This document shows, one piece after another, positions 14,831 through 22,595 of a DNA stretch of 22,689 nucleotides (position 1 is the stretch's first letter; every line of letters starts with the position of its first letter). The stretch covers positions 1-22,689 of the forward strand of contig JAEYUC010000026.1 in the NCBI GenBank assembly GCA_023433705.1, given 5' to 3'. This DNA comes from Pseudomonadota bacterium (GTDB lineage Bacteria; Pseudomonadota; Gammaproteobacteria; Steroidobacterales; Steroidobacteraceae). The notes under the pieces were generated by a model, which saw only the letters and a list, made by a program, of their open reading frames with translations, was not told where the DNA came from and ran no database searches. Position numbers and translations under genes: made by a program.

Positions 14831-15919
14831 ATGAGTGAAACACGCGGCGGATTCGCCAAATTCATGACGTGGGTCGGCATCGCCGCCGCGCTGCTGTCCT
14901 TTGGCACCGCGGTCCACCAACTGGTGCAGGCGCAGGGAGAATTGCGGGAAAACCGCCGCGTCGTCGATGAACACCTCGTCACCGCGCAGCAGCACATGAA
15001 GGCAGGCGACTACGCGGCGGCGTGGGACAACCTTCAAACGGCGAGCACGACCGCGCAGCTCGATGGCCTCTTCTCGAAGCTGCTCGGCGGCCTGAGCGAG
15101 GAGCGGCAGCGCGTGCGCACCGCCCAGGAAGACCTCGCGATGCAATGGCTTCGCGACAGTCGGATCAAGGAAGGCGAAAGCTTCGCCGAGCTGTCCGACA
15201 AGATGGTCAACGTGCTCGCGGCCGGCGCCGCCTCCTCGGACGGGACACGCAAGGCCGATCTGCTCGCGCACCTGGGCTGGGCGTATTTCCTCCGACATCG
15301 CAGCGGCGATCGCAACGTGAAGCCGGAGGTGACGTATCGCGAAGCCGTGGCAAGCGACGCGCAAAACCCGTACGCGAACGTGTTCTGGGGGCACTGGATA
15401 CTGTGGACTCGTGGCCCGGTTCGCGAAGCCAACGACCGATTCGCCGCCGCGCTATCCACTGATCGTGCGCGCGACCAGGTGCGTCGCTTTCAGCTTGCCG
15501 CCTTCACCAACAACCAGTCGGACGAGTTCAGGGCGGGCTGGCTGCGGGTCGTCGACGACATGCACGCGCGCGGCGAACCCATATCGCCCGAAACCTGGCA
15601 GCGCCTGTACGACTTGTACTATTTCGCGCTGAACGACCCGGCGCTTCGCGGGATTCTCCAGGATGCGGTTGCGCCGGACAGGCAGATCGAGTTGCAGCGT
15701 AGTTTGCTCGACTCCGGTGCGCTCGACCCGGCGGAGCGGCAGGTGACTCGAGCCATCACGGCGCTCACGCTCGAAGCCGCGGGCAGGCAAGATGAGGCGC
15801 TCGCGGCGTGGCAGGCGCTGCTCGACGAAACCAGGAACGATCCGCACTCGACGCTCACCGCCCGCGCGCGTACCGAGATCAAACGACTGTCGGCAGGTGC
15901 ATCGACCCAAGGTCGGTGA
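14831..15919 (+). CDS. membrane-anchored helical-repeat (TPR-like) protein of unknown function
   Basis: The 362-residue product has a single amino-terminal membrane helix (about 11-28). A coiled-coil-prone stretch (QGELRENRRVVDEHLVTAQQ) follows, and then a fully helical body with TPR-like pairs, for example ADLLAHLGWAYFL with YREAVASDAQNPYA, and AITALTLEAAGRQDEALAAW near the end. This layout suggests a scaffold facing the periplasm or cytoplasm beneath the inner membrane. I do not recognise a named family. It stands alone, divergent from selO across 169 bp and followed after 144 bp by a lipoprotein gene. Confidence 0.82.
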   Translation: MSETRGGFAKFMTWVGIAAALLSFGTAVHQLVQAQGELRENRRVVDEHLVTAQQHMKAGDYAAAWDNLQTASTTAQLDGLFSKLLGGLSEERQRVRTAQEDLAMQWLRDSRIKEGESFAELSDKMVNVLAAGAASSDGTRKADLLAHLGWAYFLRHRSGDRNVKPEVTYREAVASDAQNPYANVFWGHWILWTRGPVREANDRFAAALSTDRARDQVRRFQLAAFTNNQSDEFRAGWLRVVDDMHARGEPISPETWQRLYDLYYFALNDPALRGILQDAVAPDRQIELQRSLLDSGALDPAERQVTRAITALTLEAAGRQDEALAAWQALLDETRNDPHSTLTARARTEIKRLSAGASTQGR

Positions 15920-16063
15920 CGTCTTGCCCGGCTGCCGAGACGCAGCGATCGTGCCCGCCGCGGCATGGTGACCGGGTTATGTCAGTCGGCGCCAGCCGAC
16001 AGCGGACAACGCCTATCTTCTCGTGGCACCCTTGCGCCTGTCTTCAAAAGGGAGAAGGGACGC

Positions 16064-16777
16064 ATGAGGCTTTTCAAGGGAACGACGATCACGGCTGCAG
16101 CCCTGGCGATCGCAGCGCTCAATACGGCCTGCGGCAGCAAGGATGCGGAAACACAAGAGCCCGAGGCCGCGGCGGACGTGGCGACCGCCGAGGACTCCGG
16201 CGCGGACCCGCGGCAAGCTGACTACCTCCACGCCTGCACGCTCAAGATGACCTCGCCCGAAACCCGTGAGTGGCAGACCTCGTGGGACCCACGCGGCAAG
16301 ATCATGCTGGGTGAAGGCCCGAGCACGGTGCACTCCACCTACTGGGCTGGCGACGACGAACACCAGAAACTCATCGACGCCAAGTCGCCGGCGCTCGAAG
16401 TGAACTGTTCTTACGAAAATGCCGACGGCCAGAACGAGATCGCGCTGGGCATCCACGGACGCGGCCAACTCTCCGAGGCCGACGTGGCTTATGGTCCCGG
16501 CACCTATCCCATCGTGCCGCGCAGCTCGGACCCCAATGCACCCAAAGGCTTCTGGGTCTTCCCCCTTCTCTTCGGCACTTCGATGTTCGAAGCCACCAGC
16601 GGCACACTGACCATCGAACGCTTCGACGACAAGGGCGTGGCGGGCAACTTCCACTTCGAGGCCAAGGAGCAGATCCTCGGCGACCGCACGATGGTCATCG
16701 ACGGCACTTTCGACATGCCTTGCCGCGGCGGGCCCAGCGAGATGAAGTGCACCGCGGGCAAAGCCATCTTCGACTGA
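16064..16777 (+). CDS. hypothetical lipoprotein, beta-rich
   Basis: The start at 16064 is set by GGGAGAAGGGA just upstream and by the signal peptide that follows directly. The 237-residue precursor has lipobox LNTAC (C23), then an acidic linker rich in E, A and D, then a beta-rich domain. The final part (SGTLTIERFDDKGVAGNFHF, then VIDGTFDMPC) resembles the repeated-strand pattern of many small-molecule-binding or structural lipoproteins. No family name can be given. It precedes the trypsin-like protein gene by 53 bp with a GACGGC-GGA-GCCGTC hairpin between them (16776-16790), so the two probably form one operon. Function unknown. Confidence 0.75.
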   Translation: MRLFKGTTITAAALAIAALNTACGSKDAETQEPEAAADVATAEDSGADPRQADYLHACTLKMTSPETREWQTSWDPRGKIMLGEGPSTVHSTYWAGDDEHQKLIDAKSPALEVNCSYENADGQNEIALGIHGRGQLSEADVAYGPGTYPIVPRSSDPNAPKGFWVFPLLFGTSMFEATSGTLTIERFDDKGVAGNFHFEAKEQILGDRTMVIDGTFDMPCRGGPSEMKCTAGKAIFD

Positions 16778-16830
16778 CGGCGGAGCCGTCCGGTCACCCA
16801 TCACCGATCAGTCACAGAAAAGGATTTCCC

Positions 16831-17568
16831 ATGCCCAACTGCTTCCGACGCAGGATGATCGCCCTATGCACGTTGGTCGGCGCGGCCAATGCGATGGCCG
16901 AGCCGCCCAAGTCAGTGGTCGACAGCATCTGCCGCCCGACCTTCGAAACGACAGAGCGGCCGCTTTCCGCAGGCACGGCATTCCTGATGGAAACAGGTGC
17001 CGAGAAGCGACCGGTGGTGCTCGTGACCGCGCATCACTTGTTGGGGCCGATGGGAGGACTAGCTACCGAAGTGGCGTGGAGCGACGTCCCCAAGTCGGTC
17101 AAACGCGCCACCTGCAAGAGCATCGTCAACCCCGCGCAGTCGTGGACTGGTATGCCACTCGCCATTCCGGGCGCGGCCAGCTTCAACAATCAGACCAAGG
17201 ACGGACTGCGCGACATCGCGCTGCTGACTGTGCAGGGAAAGCCAGGTGCCAAACCACTGAGACTCTCGCCGACGCAGCCGAAGCTGGGCGACACGGTCTG
17301 GCTGGTGGCGCAACTCGTCTCCGGCGCACCCCAGGACAAACTGCTGTTCAAGGCCAAGGTGGTTCGCGTGCAGGACCTGGCTCTGAACTACCTGGTCGAC
17401 GACCCCGCGCGCACGTTCGAATTGCGTGCCACCAGCGGGGCGCCCGTGGTCAACGAGCGTGGCGAAGTGGTCGCCGTCAACCTTGCGGGAGCACGGGTGG
17501 CCGAGGGCTTCAACCTCGCGGGCATCAGTGGAAACGTGGTGCGAAAGGCACTGGAGAGCGTGAAGTAA
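16831..17568 (+). CDS. secreted trypsin-like serine protease-fold protein
   Basis: The 245-residue precursor starts at 16831 and has a signal peptide (about 1-23). The body fits the trypsin-like fold: H68 in VTAHHLL, D128 in LRDIALLTV and S202 in RATSGAPVVN followed by GEVVAVN. These are in the right order and spacing for a catalytic triad. The serine site reads TSGAP rather than GNSGGP, so the oxyanion hole is altered and activity is uncertain. C34 and C95 could form a disulfide. Its substrate is unknown; the co-encoded upstream lipoprotein may be a partner (inference). Confidence is high for the fold and moderate for peptidase activity. Confidence 0.8.
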   Translation: MPNCFRRRMIALCTLVGAANAMAEPPKSVVDSICRPTFETTERPLSAGTAFLMETGAEKRPVVLVTAHHLLGPMGGLATEVAWSDVPKSVKRATCKSIVNPAQSWTGMPLAIPGAASFNNQTKDGLRDIALLTVQGKPGAKPLRLSPTQPKLGDTVWLVAQLVSGAPQDKLLFKAKVVRVQDLALNYLVDDPARTFELRATSGAPVVNERGEVVAVNLAGARVAEGFNLAGISGNVVRKALESVK

Positions 17569-17635
17569 CGCGGGAGCGTACCCTTGGCTGGGAACTGAGC
17601 CTTCTACGGCCACGCGGAGTTAGACTCCCAGGCCG

Positions 17636-18541
17636 ATGCGCAATACTGACTGGGACGATCTACGATTTTTCATGGCGGTGACGCGGTGCGGGTCGATCGC
17701 GTCGGCCGCGCGACAGCTTGCAACCAATCACTCGACGGTGTTGCGCCGGCTCGCGAGTCTCGAGCACACGATCGGCCAGCGACTCTTCAAGCGGCTACGG
17801 ACGGGTTATCAACTGACCCCGGCGGGCGAGGAATTGCGCGACCGGCTCGGGGGCGTCGCAGAGCAAATCGAAAGTGCGCAGCGCCATATCGAAAGGCCTG
17901 ACAAACGTGTGTTGCGCGTGACCAGCACCGACACGTTGATGCACGGAATCCTCATGCCACTGCTGGCATCGTTCCGCGCCGCTCATCCCGCGATCCGCTT
18001 TCAGCTGGTCGTGAACAACGCCTTTCTGAGCCTGACCCGGCAGGAGGCGGACGTCGCCATCAGGCCATCGAACGATCCGTCGGGCAATCTCATCGGCCGC
18101 AGGGTCGGCTACATCGAAACGGCCCCGTACGCATCCCGGAAGTACTGGCGCGCGCGGGGCCGCGAGTTCGAGGCCTGCGATTGGATCGTGGCGGCTCCGA
18201 GCCTCGCGCACCTCGCGCAAGCCAGGTGGGCGGAGCAGAACATCCCTGCGCAACGCATTTCCGCATCAGCGGATTCACTCGTGGGCATGAGAGATGCGGT
18301 GAAGGCTGGGCTCGGCGCCGCAATGCTCCTGACCTTTCTCGCCGAAGGTGACGACGATCTGGTGCGAATCCGGCCGCCGGATCCTGGGATGAACACGGAT
18401 GTCTGGATTCTCACGCATGTCGACCTCAAGCAGGACCCCGTTGTCAGATTGTTCACGCGATACATGTTCGACGCGTTGCGCGCCAGCGGGACCGTGAAGT
18501 TCGACTCGCCCCGGAACTCAGAAGGTGCACGCCAGACCTGA
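17636..18541 (+). CDS. LysR-family transcriptional regulator
   Basis: The 301-residue product has an amino-terminal winged helix-turn-helix (about 5-62, with GSIASAARQLATNHSTVLRR at 19-38 and LFKRLRTGYQLTPAGEEL) and a LysR substrate-binding domain (about 90-290). The inducer is unknown. The gene converges on azoR and overlaps it by 24 bp. LysR proteins often act on divergent neighbours, so azoR is not an automatic target. The palindrome upstream of sugE lacks the T-N11-A spacing of LysR boxes. Confidence 0.93.
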   Translation: MRNTDWDDLRFFMAVTRCGSIASAARQLATNHSTVLRRLASLEHTIGQRLFKRLRTGYQLTPAGEELRDRLGGVAEQIESAQRHIERPDKRVLRVTSTDTLMHGILMPLLASFRAAHPAIRFQLVVNNAFLSLTRQEADVAIRPSNDPSGNLIGRRVGYIETAPYASRKYWRARGREFEACDWIVAAPSLAHLAQARWAEQNIPAQRISASADSLVGMRDAVKAGLGAAMLLTFLAEGDDDLVRIRPPDPGMNTDVWILTHVDLKQDPVVRLFTRYMFDALRASGTVKFDSPRNSEGARQT

Positions 18542-19147
18542 AGCCCGCGCTTGCGCCTCGGCGTCGATGGCGGCCACGCGCGCCGGATCGGCGAGTGTCG
18601 GCGCGATGGCGATTTCCGTGATGTCGTGCACGCCGATGAAGCTCAACCAGCGGCGCAAGTAAGGCTTCTGAAAGTCAGACTCGTCGTATCCGGGGCCGAT
18701 GTCATAGGCGCCCGCGCTGGAGTAGATGAGCGCGGCCTTCTTTCCGGTGAGCAATGGTAGATAGCCCGCTGCGGGCGTCCACGTCCAGTTCTCGCCCGCC
18801 AGCGTTACCACGTCGATGAAATGTTTCAACACGTAGGGGATGCCGAAGTTCCACATCGGCGTGGCGATCAGGTACCGGTCGAATCCGTTGAAATGACGCG
18901 ACACACGCTGCACGGCGCTCCAGGTTTCGAGTTGCCGCGGTGTGAACGACTTGTTTCGAAGCACCGCGAATTTCGCTTCGATCGTGTCCTCGTCAAAAGG
19001 CGGCAACTCGGCGTGCCAGAGATCCAGAGTTTCGACGTCGTGTCCCGGATGGCTGCGCTCGTAGCTAGCCAGGAATGCGCGCGCCGCGGCGATGGTGTGC
19101 GAGCGCTTCTTCGACGGCGACGCTTCGATGTACAGGAGCCTGACCAT
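18518..19147 (-). CDS. azoR: FMN-dependent NADH azoreductase / quinone reductase
   Basis: The 209-residue flavodoxin-like protein has the FMN phosphate loop EASPSKKRSHT at 8-18, the FMN-binding TPMWNFGIPYVLKHFID in the middle, and YSSAGAYDIGPGY after it. It matches AzoR, which reduces azo dyes and quinones with NAD(P)H in the cytoplasm. It starts 9 bp after the sugE stop, so it is the second gene of a sugE-azoR operon. A pairing of a cation exporter with a quinone reductase suggests a detoxification role (inference). The 3' end overlaps the convergent LysR gene by 24 bp. Confidence 0.94.
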   Translation of the reverse strand: MVRLLYIEASPSKKRSHTIAAARAFLASYERSHPGHDVETLDLWHAELPPFDEDTIEAKFAVLRNKSFTPRQLETWSAVQRVSRHFNGFDRYLIATPMWNFGIPYVLKHFIDVVTLAGENWTWTPAAGYLPLLTGKKAALIYSSAGAYDIGPGYDESDFQKPYLRRWLSFIGVHDITEIAIAPTLADPARVAAIDAEAQARASGLACTF

Positions 19148-19156
19148 GCGCGCGCC

Positions 19157-19483
19157 TCAAGACTCGATGAATCTCAGCCCGGCAACACCCACCACGATCA
19201 TGGCGATGAAGCCGAGCCGGATCGCCGAGGCGGACTCGTGAAGCCACACTATTCCAACGATGGCGACTCCGGCCGCGCCGATACCGGTCCAGACCGCATA
19301 CGCGAGACCTATCGGCAGATGTCTCAATGCCGAGGTGAGCATGAACACGCTGGCGAACGCCGCGGCGATACCGAGTACGCTCGGCCAGAATCGGGTCCAG
19401 CCCTGCGAGTTCTTCAGGGCCAGCGCCATGGCGATTTCAATGACTCCGGCGAGCAGCAACTGCAGCCATGCGATGCGAACCAT
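19157..19483 (-). CDS. sugE: SMR-family transporter, SugE/Gdx type
   Basis: The start is at 19483, behind GGAG, giving a 108-residue four-helix inner-membrane protein. E16 in LAGVIEIAMAL is the proton- and substrate-coupling glutamate, and LPIGLAYAVWTGIGAAG at 56-72 with the following GIVWLHESAS is typical of the SugE/Gdx branch. Members export guanidinium or quaternary ammonium ions by antiport, as dual-topology dimers. A longer in-frame start at 19558 lies in the palindrome and would add 25 residues not found in the family. It is followed directly by azoR. Confidence 0.92.
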   Translation of the reverse strand: MVRIAWLQLLLAGVIEIAMALALKNSQGWTRFWPSVLGIAAAFASVFMLTSALRHLPIGLAYAVWTGIGAAGVAIVGIVWLHESASAIRLGFIAMIVVGVAGLRFIES

Positions 19484-19553
19484 TGATCCGATCTCCAGGA
19501 TGAGTCGATCCGGAGCCTGGGGCCTCGCCGCAATGCCGCCCAGTGCCGATCGG

Positions 19554-19570
19554 CGCATAACCGTTATGCG
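19554..19570. promoter_or_regulatory. 17-bp perfect palindrome upstream of sugE
   Basis: CGCATAACCGTTATGCG has two perfect eight-base arms around one C. It begins 71 bp before the sugE ATG. A modest promoter (TTGCCC at 19588-19583, CATAAC at 19567-19562, 15-bp spacer) would overlap it. It looks like an operator for a TetR- or MarR-type repressor, none of which is encoded in this window. Confidence 0.5.
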
Positions 19571-19588
19571 GTACCGTGCCTGCGGGCA

Positions 19589-19622
19589 AACGAAAACCCC
19601 CGCCGGCTTCCCGACGGGGGTT
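19589..19622 (-). terminator. rho-independent terminator of the DUF2225-like gene
   Basis: On the minus strand AACCCCCGTCGG (19622-19611) pairs with CCGGCGGGGGTT (19606-19595), twelve pairs with one G-U. The loop is GAAG and the tail is TTCG then TTT. It lies 15 bp after the stop at 19637 and shares its sequence with the terminator at 9912-9935. Confidence 0.85.
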
Positions 19623-19636
19623 CCCTAGAAGAGATC

Positions 19637-20389
19637 TCACTGCGCAGGAAGAGGCGTTTCCGTTGGCGGAGCGGAACTGCCTCCAATCTTCTCACGCTCT
19701 TCGACTAGGGCCACGAAATACGGCGAACCCACGAGAGTATTTCCTTCCCGATCCTGGTACGTCGCCGACCTCACCTGGTCGAAGTAGTTCCGCGACTCGT
19801 CCGGGTGTCCAAGGCGCCGGTGGTATTCGCCCAATAGATAGAGTGTCGCGATGCGGGATCCGTCACTCTCTGGATTCACGAGCTCTCGCTCGAGCAGCGG
19901 CAAGGCTTTGCGCACGTATTCCAGGCTCTTTTCCGGATCGCTCTTCGAGAGTTCATAAGCCATGAGGCGATTGAAGTAGCACCAGAAATCATCGTCCATG
20001 CCACGCTGCGCGTAGATCTGCTCGAGCCACGCGAGCAACTCGGTGCGCGTGGACGGTGGTTGGGTCTCGTCGTAATTGGCGGCGAGCCAGGATTTCACAC
20101 GTTCGAGCGCCTCGCCTTCGAGCTTTTCGAAATCATCGCCGAACGCGCCGTACCCGCTCTTCGGGTTGAACCATAACCATTGGTCGGCCGTCATGGGCCA
20201 GAACACCTGGTCCTCCTTGCCGGGCCAGGAGTAGATGTAGCTGCCGGAGCTCATGGGCTCTTGCACTTTGATCTTCGTTCCAGAGACGGGATCGCGGACC
20301 GTGCTTTCGCCCCAGGTCGTTGCTGTCGCGGGCTGACTCAGCACGGCAGCGGAGATGATCGCGGCAATGAGAAATCGGGTGATGCGCAT
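19637..20389 (-). CDS. exported DUF2225-like protein lacking zinc-knuckle cysteines, with TPR-like C-terminus
   Basis: From the ATG at 20389 (AGGAGG five bases upstream) the precursor has 250 residues and a signal peptide (about 1-24). The mature part reads DPVSGTKIKV at 33-42 and WFNPKSGYGAFGDDFEKL at 73-90. These align by eye to the two CPxCG knuckles of the cytoplasmic DUF2225 family, where both CxxC pairs would bind zinc. Here they are D33/S36 and N75/S78. The rest (about 120-225) is helical and TPR-like, as in that family. The carboxy end is proline-rich. Function is unknown in either form. The gene follows a three-helix membrane protein on the same strand and ends at a terminator. Confidence 0.75.
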   Translation of the reverse strand: MRITRFLIAAIISAAVLSQPATATTWGESTVRDPVSGTKIKVQEPMSSGSYIYSWPGKEDQVFWPMTADQWLWFNPKSGYGAFGDDFEKLEGEALERVKSWLAANYDETQPPSTRTELLAWLEQIYAQRGMDDDFWCYFNRLMAYELSKSDPEKSLEYVRKALPLLERELVNPESDGSRIATLYLLGEYHRRLGHPDESRNYFDQVRSATYQDREGNTLVGSPYFVALVEEREKIGGSSAPPTETPLPAQ

Positions 20390-20489
20390 GTTGCCTCCTG
20401 AGCCAACAAACGTCTGACGACGAATGTTGGGGTTTCCTTGGGTCAGCATGCGGGGTGATGACGATCAGGATAGGGCGCTGCACCTAAAG

Positions 20490-20864
20490 CTACGGAATTC
20501 GAATGATCTGGGGTGTGTCGTCTTGCAGGTATACGACAACGAAGAAAACCCACGACGCCAAGACGATCGGCAACGAGCAAATGAGGATCGATTCCACTAC
20601 ACGAGGCGCGCTGCGCGGGTGTTCAAGCGCCCTGAATGCGCGGATCGAGTACAGCGCCGACATCGAGAGCAAGATGAATGTGACTAGAGCTCCGAGCGCC
20701 ACGATCCCGAACAAGGCAGCGCCCTCTGGCTCAATACCGTAGCTCAGAAGGTATTCATTCCGCTCGCGCTCGCGAAACCACCAGGTGGCAATTGGCGCCA
20801 GAATCGATATGCCCAGCAACTTGATGCTGGTACCTCGAAAATGCGATTCACGGATCGGAGACAT
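20490..20864 (-). CDS. hypothetical inner-membrane protein with three helices
   Basis: The 124-residue product begins with the ATG at 20864, seven bases after GGAGG; a TTG one codon earlier is less likely. It has hydrophobic segments at about 14-30, 50-72 and 91-113, separated by short charged loops such as RERERNEY and EHPRSAPR. There are no polar catalytic motifs. I do not recognise a family. It lies 52 bp after the TPR gene and about 100 bp before the DUF2225-like gene on the same strand, and may share their transcript. Confidence 0.7.
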   Translation of the reverse strand: MSPIRESHFRGTSIKLLGISILAPIATWWFRERERNEYLLSYGIEPEGAALFGIVALGALVTFILLSMSALYSIRAFRALEHPRSAPRVVESILICSLPIVLASWVFFVVVYLQDDTPQIIRIP

Positions 20865-20915
20865 CAACTGGCCTCCACTGTAAACAGTGGTCGCGCAGAC
20901 GTGCTGCGTAATGCG

Positions 20916-22595
20916 TTACAGCGTCGCGAGTTTCAGCTCGACATCCGCATTCTTCCACGCGCGGTTGAAGCGATCGGCGACTTCGCCGGCTTCCTTCTTT
21001 CGACCCTGGGCCCGCAGCGATTGCTCGAGTCCGAACAGCGACCAACCGTTTTCCGGATTGCGGCGCAACTCTTCCACGAAGATCGCCTCGGCCTCCGCTG
21101 CCTTTCCGCCCTCCAACAGCACGGCGCCCAGTGTCTGGCGAACCGGCGCGTGCCAACCCGGCGGCTCGTCGTAGGGAATCGCATCCTCGAGCGCGACGGC
21201 CTCTCTCAGCGCGGCAGCGGCCGTGGCGTAGTCCTTCTGGGCGCGCGCCAGCTCCGCCGCCAGCACACGTTCGGCGATCCGCACGCCGTTCATGACCGAG
21301 TAGCGATCCCAGACTTTCATTTTCTCGATCGCCGGATCGCGAGTGGCTGCGAGGATCGCCTCGTGATGGCGTCGCGCATCGTCCGCCTTGCCCTGCCGCA
21401 CGGCCGCGACACCCTGGGCGTAGTGCCACATCGCGATCATGTAGGGCAGATCGTCCTCCGGGCGCGGCGTGCTCTCGACGTCCTGCCAGCGCGCGAAGCG
21501 CACATTCGCGAACAGCGGCGTGAGCGAGAAGACCTGCATCGCCTCGAACCCCGCGGTGCGCATCAGCTTTGGGTCGCTAGTGCGTGCGCTGGTGGCCTTC
21601 GCGGCTTCCATCGCGATGCCGCTCGCGCCTTCCATCGTGGCGGCGAACCACAGGAAGTGGTGGTTGTGCGGCACGTACCCCAGTGGATAGACGCCGGGCT
21701 GCGGTCGGCACATCGCCAGATACGCGTCGTCCGCCGCTATTGCCTTTTGATTCGCGATCACCGCGTCGTGATACCGGCCGACGCGCGCGTAGATGTGCGC
21801 TGGCATGTGCACGAGGTGCCCTGAGCCGGGAACCAGCTCACGCAGGCGATCCGCCGCCGCGACGCCACGCTCCGGCTCGTTCGACGCTTCCACGGCGTGC
21901 ACGTACAGGTGCAGCGCGCCGGCATGATCGGGATTGCGCGCGATCACGGATTCCAGCCGCGAAACGACCTCCGCCGTGTTGCCGGTCGGGCGGCCCTGGG
22001 CGTCCCAATAGTCCCAGGGCTGAAGGTCCATCAACGATTCGGCGTACAGCGTCGCCGCGTCGAGATCGTCCGGAAACTGTTGCACGAGCCCTGCCATCGC
22101 GGTGGCATAGGCTTGATCGAGAGGCCGGCGATCCTCGGGAGGGTTCTGTGCGTAACGCGCGGACAAAGCCTGGATGTAGGCTTGCTCGCGTTTATCCGCG
22201 GCCGCAGCTAACTTTTGAGCGCGCCGCAGGCGATCCCACGCTTTGGGATTGTTAGCCGGGTCCATGGACGAATTGACGTGCGGCCCGAGCACCAGCGCGG
22301 CGCCCCACCAGCACATTGCGCAATTCGGGTCGAGCTCGGTGGCCTTGAGGAACGAGCGCTCCGCGGCGTCGTGATTGAAGCCGTAGGTGAGCATGAGGCC
22401 CTGGTTGAACCAGCGCTGCGCCTCGGGATGATTGGTGCTGACGGGCATGCTGTAGTCGCCGAGGCCTTCGAGGAGGGTCGCGCCTACTGATTCGAGCGGC
22501 GGTGCTGGAGGGGTGCTCGGGTTCGAGCGAAAGAGGTAGAAGCCGCCGGCAAATGCGAGCAGCACGATCAGCGTCGGAACGACAGCGCGTTTCAT
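20916..22595 (-). CDS. membrane-anchored TPR protein with a CxxCWWG motif
   Basis: The 559-residue product starts at 22595 behind GGAGG. It has one amino-terminal membrane helix or uncleaved signal (about 4-21), a proline-rich linker (about 25-35), and TPR-type helical pairs through the rest of the chain. Clear repeats are QRWFNQGLMLTYGFNHDAAE with SFLKATELDPN, and a carboxy set with EAIFVEELRRNPENGWSLFG. The first repeat contains C92-AM-C95-WWG, and further on GHLVHMPAHIYARVGRYHDA contains three histidines. This layout is seen in a widespread uncharacterised TPR family, so it is a periplasm-facing scaffold or binding protein by inference. No enzyme motif is certain. The region upstream to the window end (22596-22689) shows no clear promoter. 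Confidence 0.85.
   Translation of the reverse strand: MKRAVVPTLIVLLAFAGGFYLFRSNPSTPPAPPLESVGATLLEGLGDYSMPVSTNHPEAQRWFNQGLMLTYGFNHDAAERSFLKATELDPNCAMCWWGAALVLGPHVNSSMDPANNPKAWDRLRRAQKLAAAADKREQAYIQALSARYAQNPPEDRRPLDQAYATAMAGLVQQFPDDLDAATLYAESLMDLQPWDYWDAQGRPTGNTAEVVSRLESVIARNPDHAGALHLYVHAVEASNEPERGVAAADRLRELVPGSGHLVHMPAHIYARVGRYHDAVIANQKAIAADDAYLAMCRPQPGVYPLGYVPHNHHFLWFAATMEGASGIAMEAAKATSARTSDPKLMRTAGFEAMQVFSLTPLFANVRFARWQDVESTPRPEDDLPYMIAMWHYAQGVAAVRQGKADDARRHHEAILAATRDPAIEKMKVWDRYSVMNGVRIAERVLAAELARAQKDYATAAAALREAVALEDAIPYDEPPGWHAPVRQTLGAVLLEGGKAAEAEAIFVEELRRNPENGWSLFGLEQSLRAQGRKKEAGEVADRFNRAWKNADVELKLATL

Noticed and set aside
14630..15394. Minus-strand open frame of 254 codons
   Set aside because: It is antisense to the membrane-anchored TPR-like gene and the beginning of selO, with no domain or signal.
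15985..16000. Inverted repeat GTCGGC-GCCA-GCCGAC before the lipoprotein gene
   Set aside because: A six-pair stem without a T-tract; neither a terminator nor a clear operator in such GC-rich sequence.
19484..19600. Possible guanidine-II riboswitch before sugE (ACGG in hairpin-like settings, twice on the minus strand)
   Set aside because: Guanidine-II needs two clean hairpins each closed by an ACGR tetraloop. One copy forms a stem only with a five-base loop and the other has no stable stem. A DNA operator explains the palindrome better.
20841..21824. Plus-strand open frame of 327 codons
   Set aside because: It is antisense to the TPR protein gene, is arginine-rich and has no ribosome site or recognisable domain.
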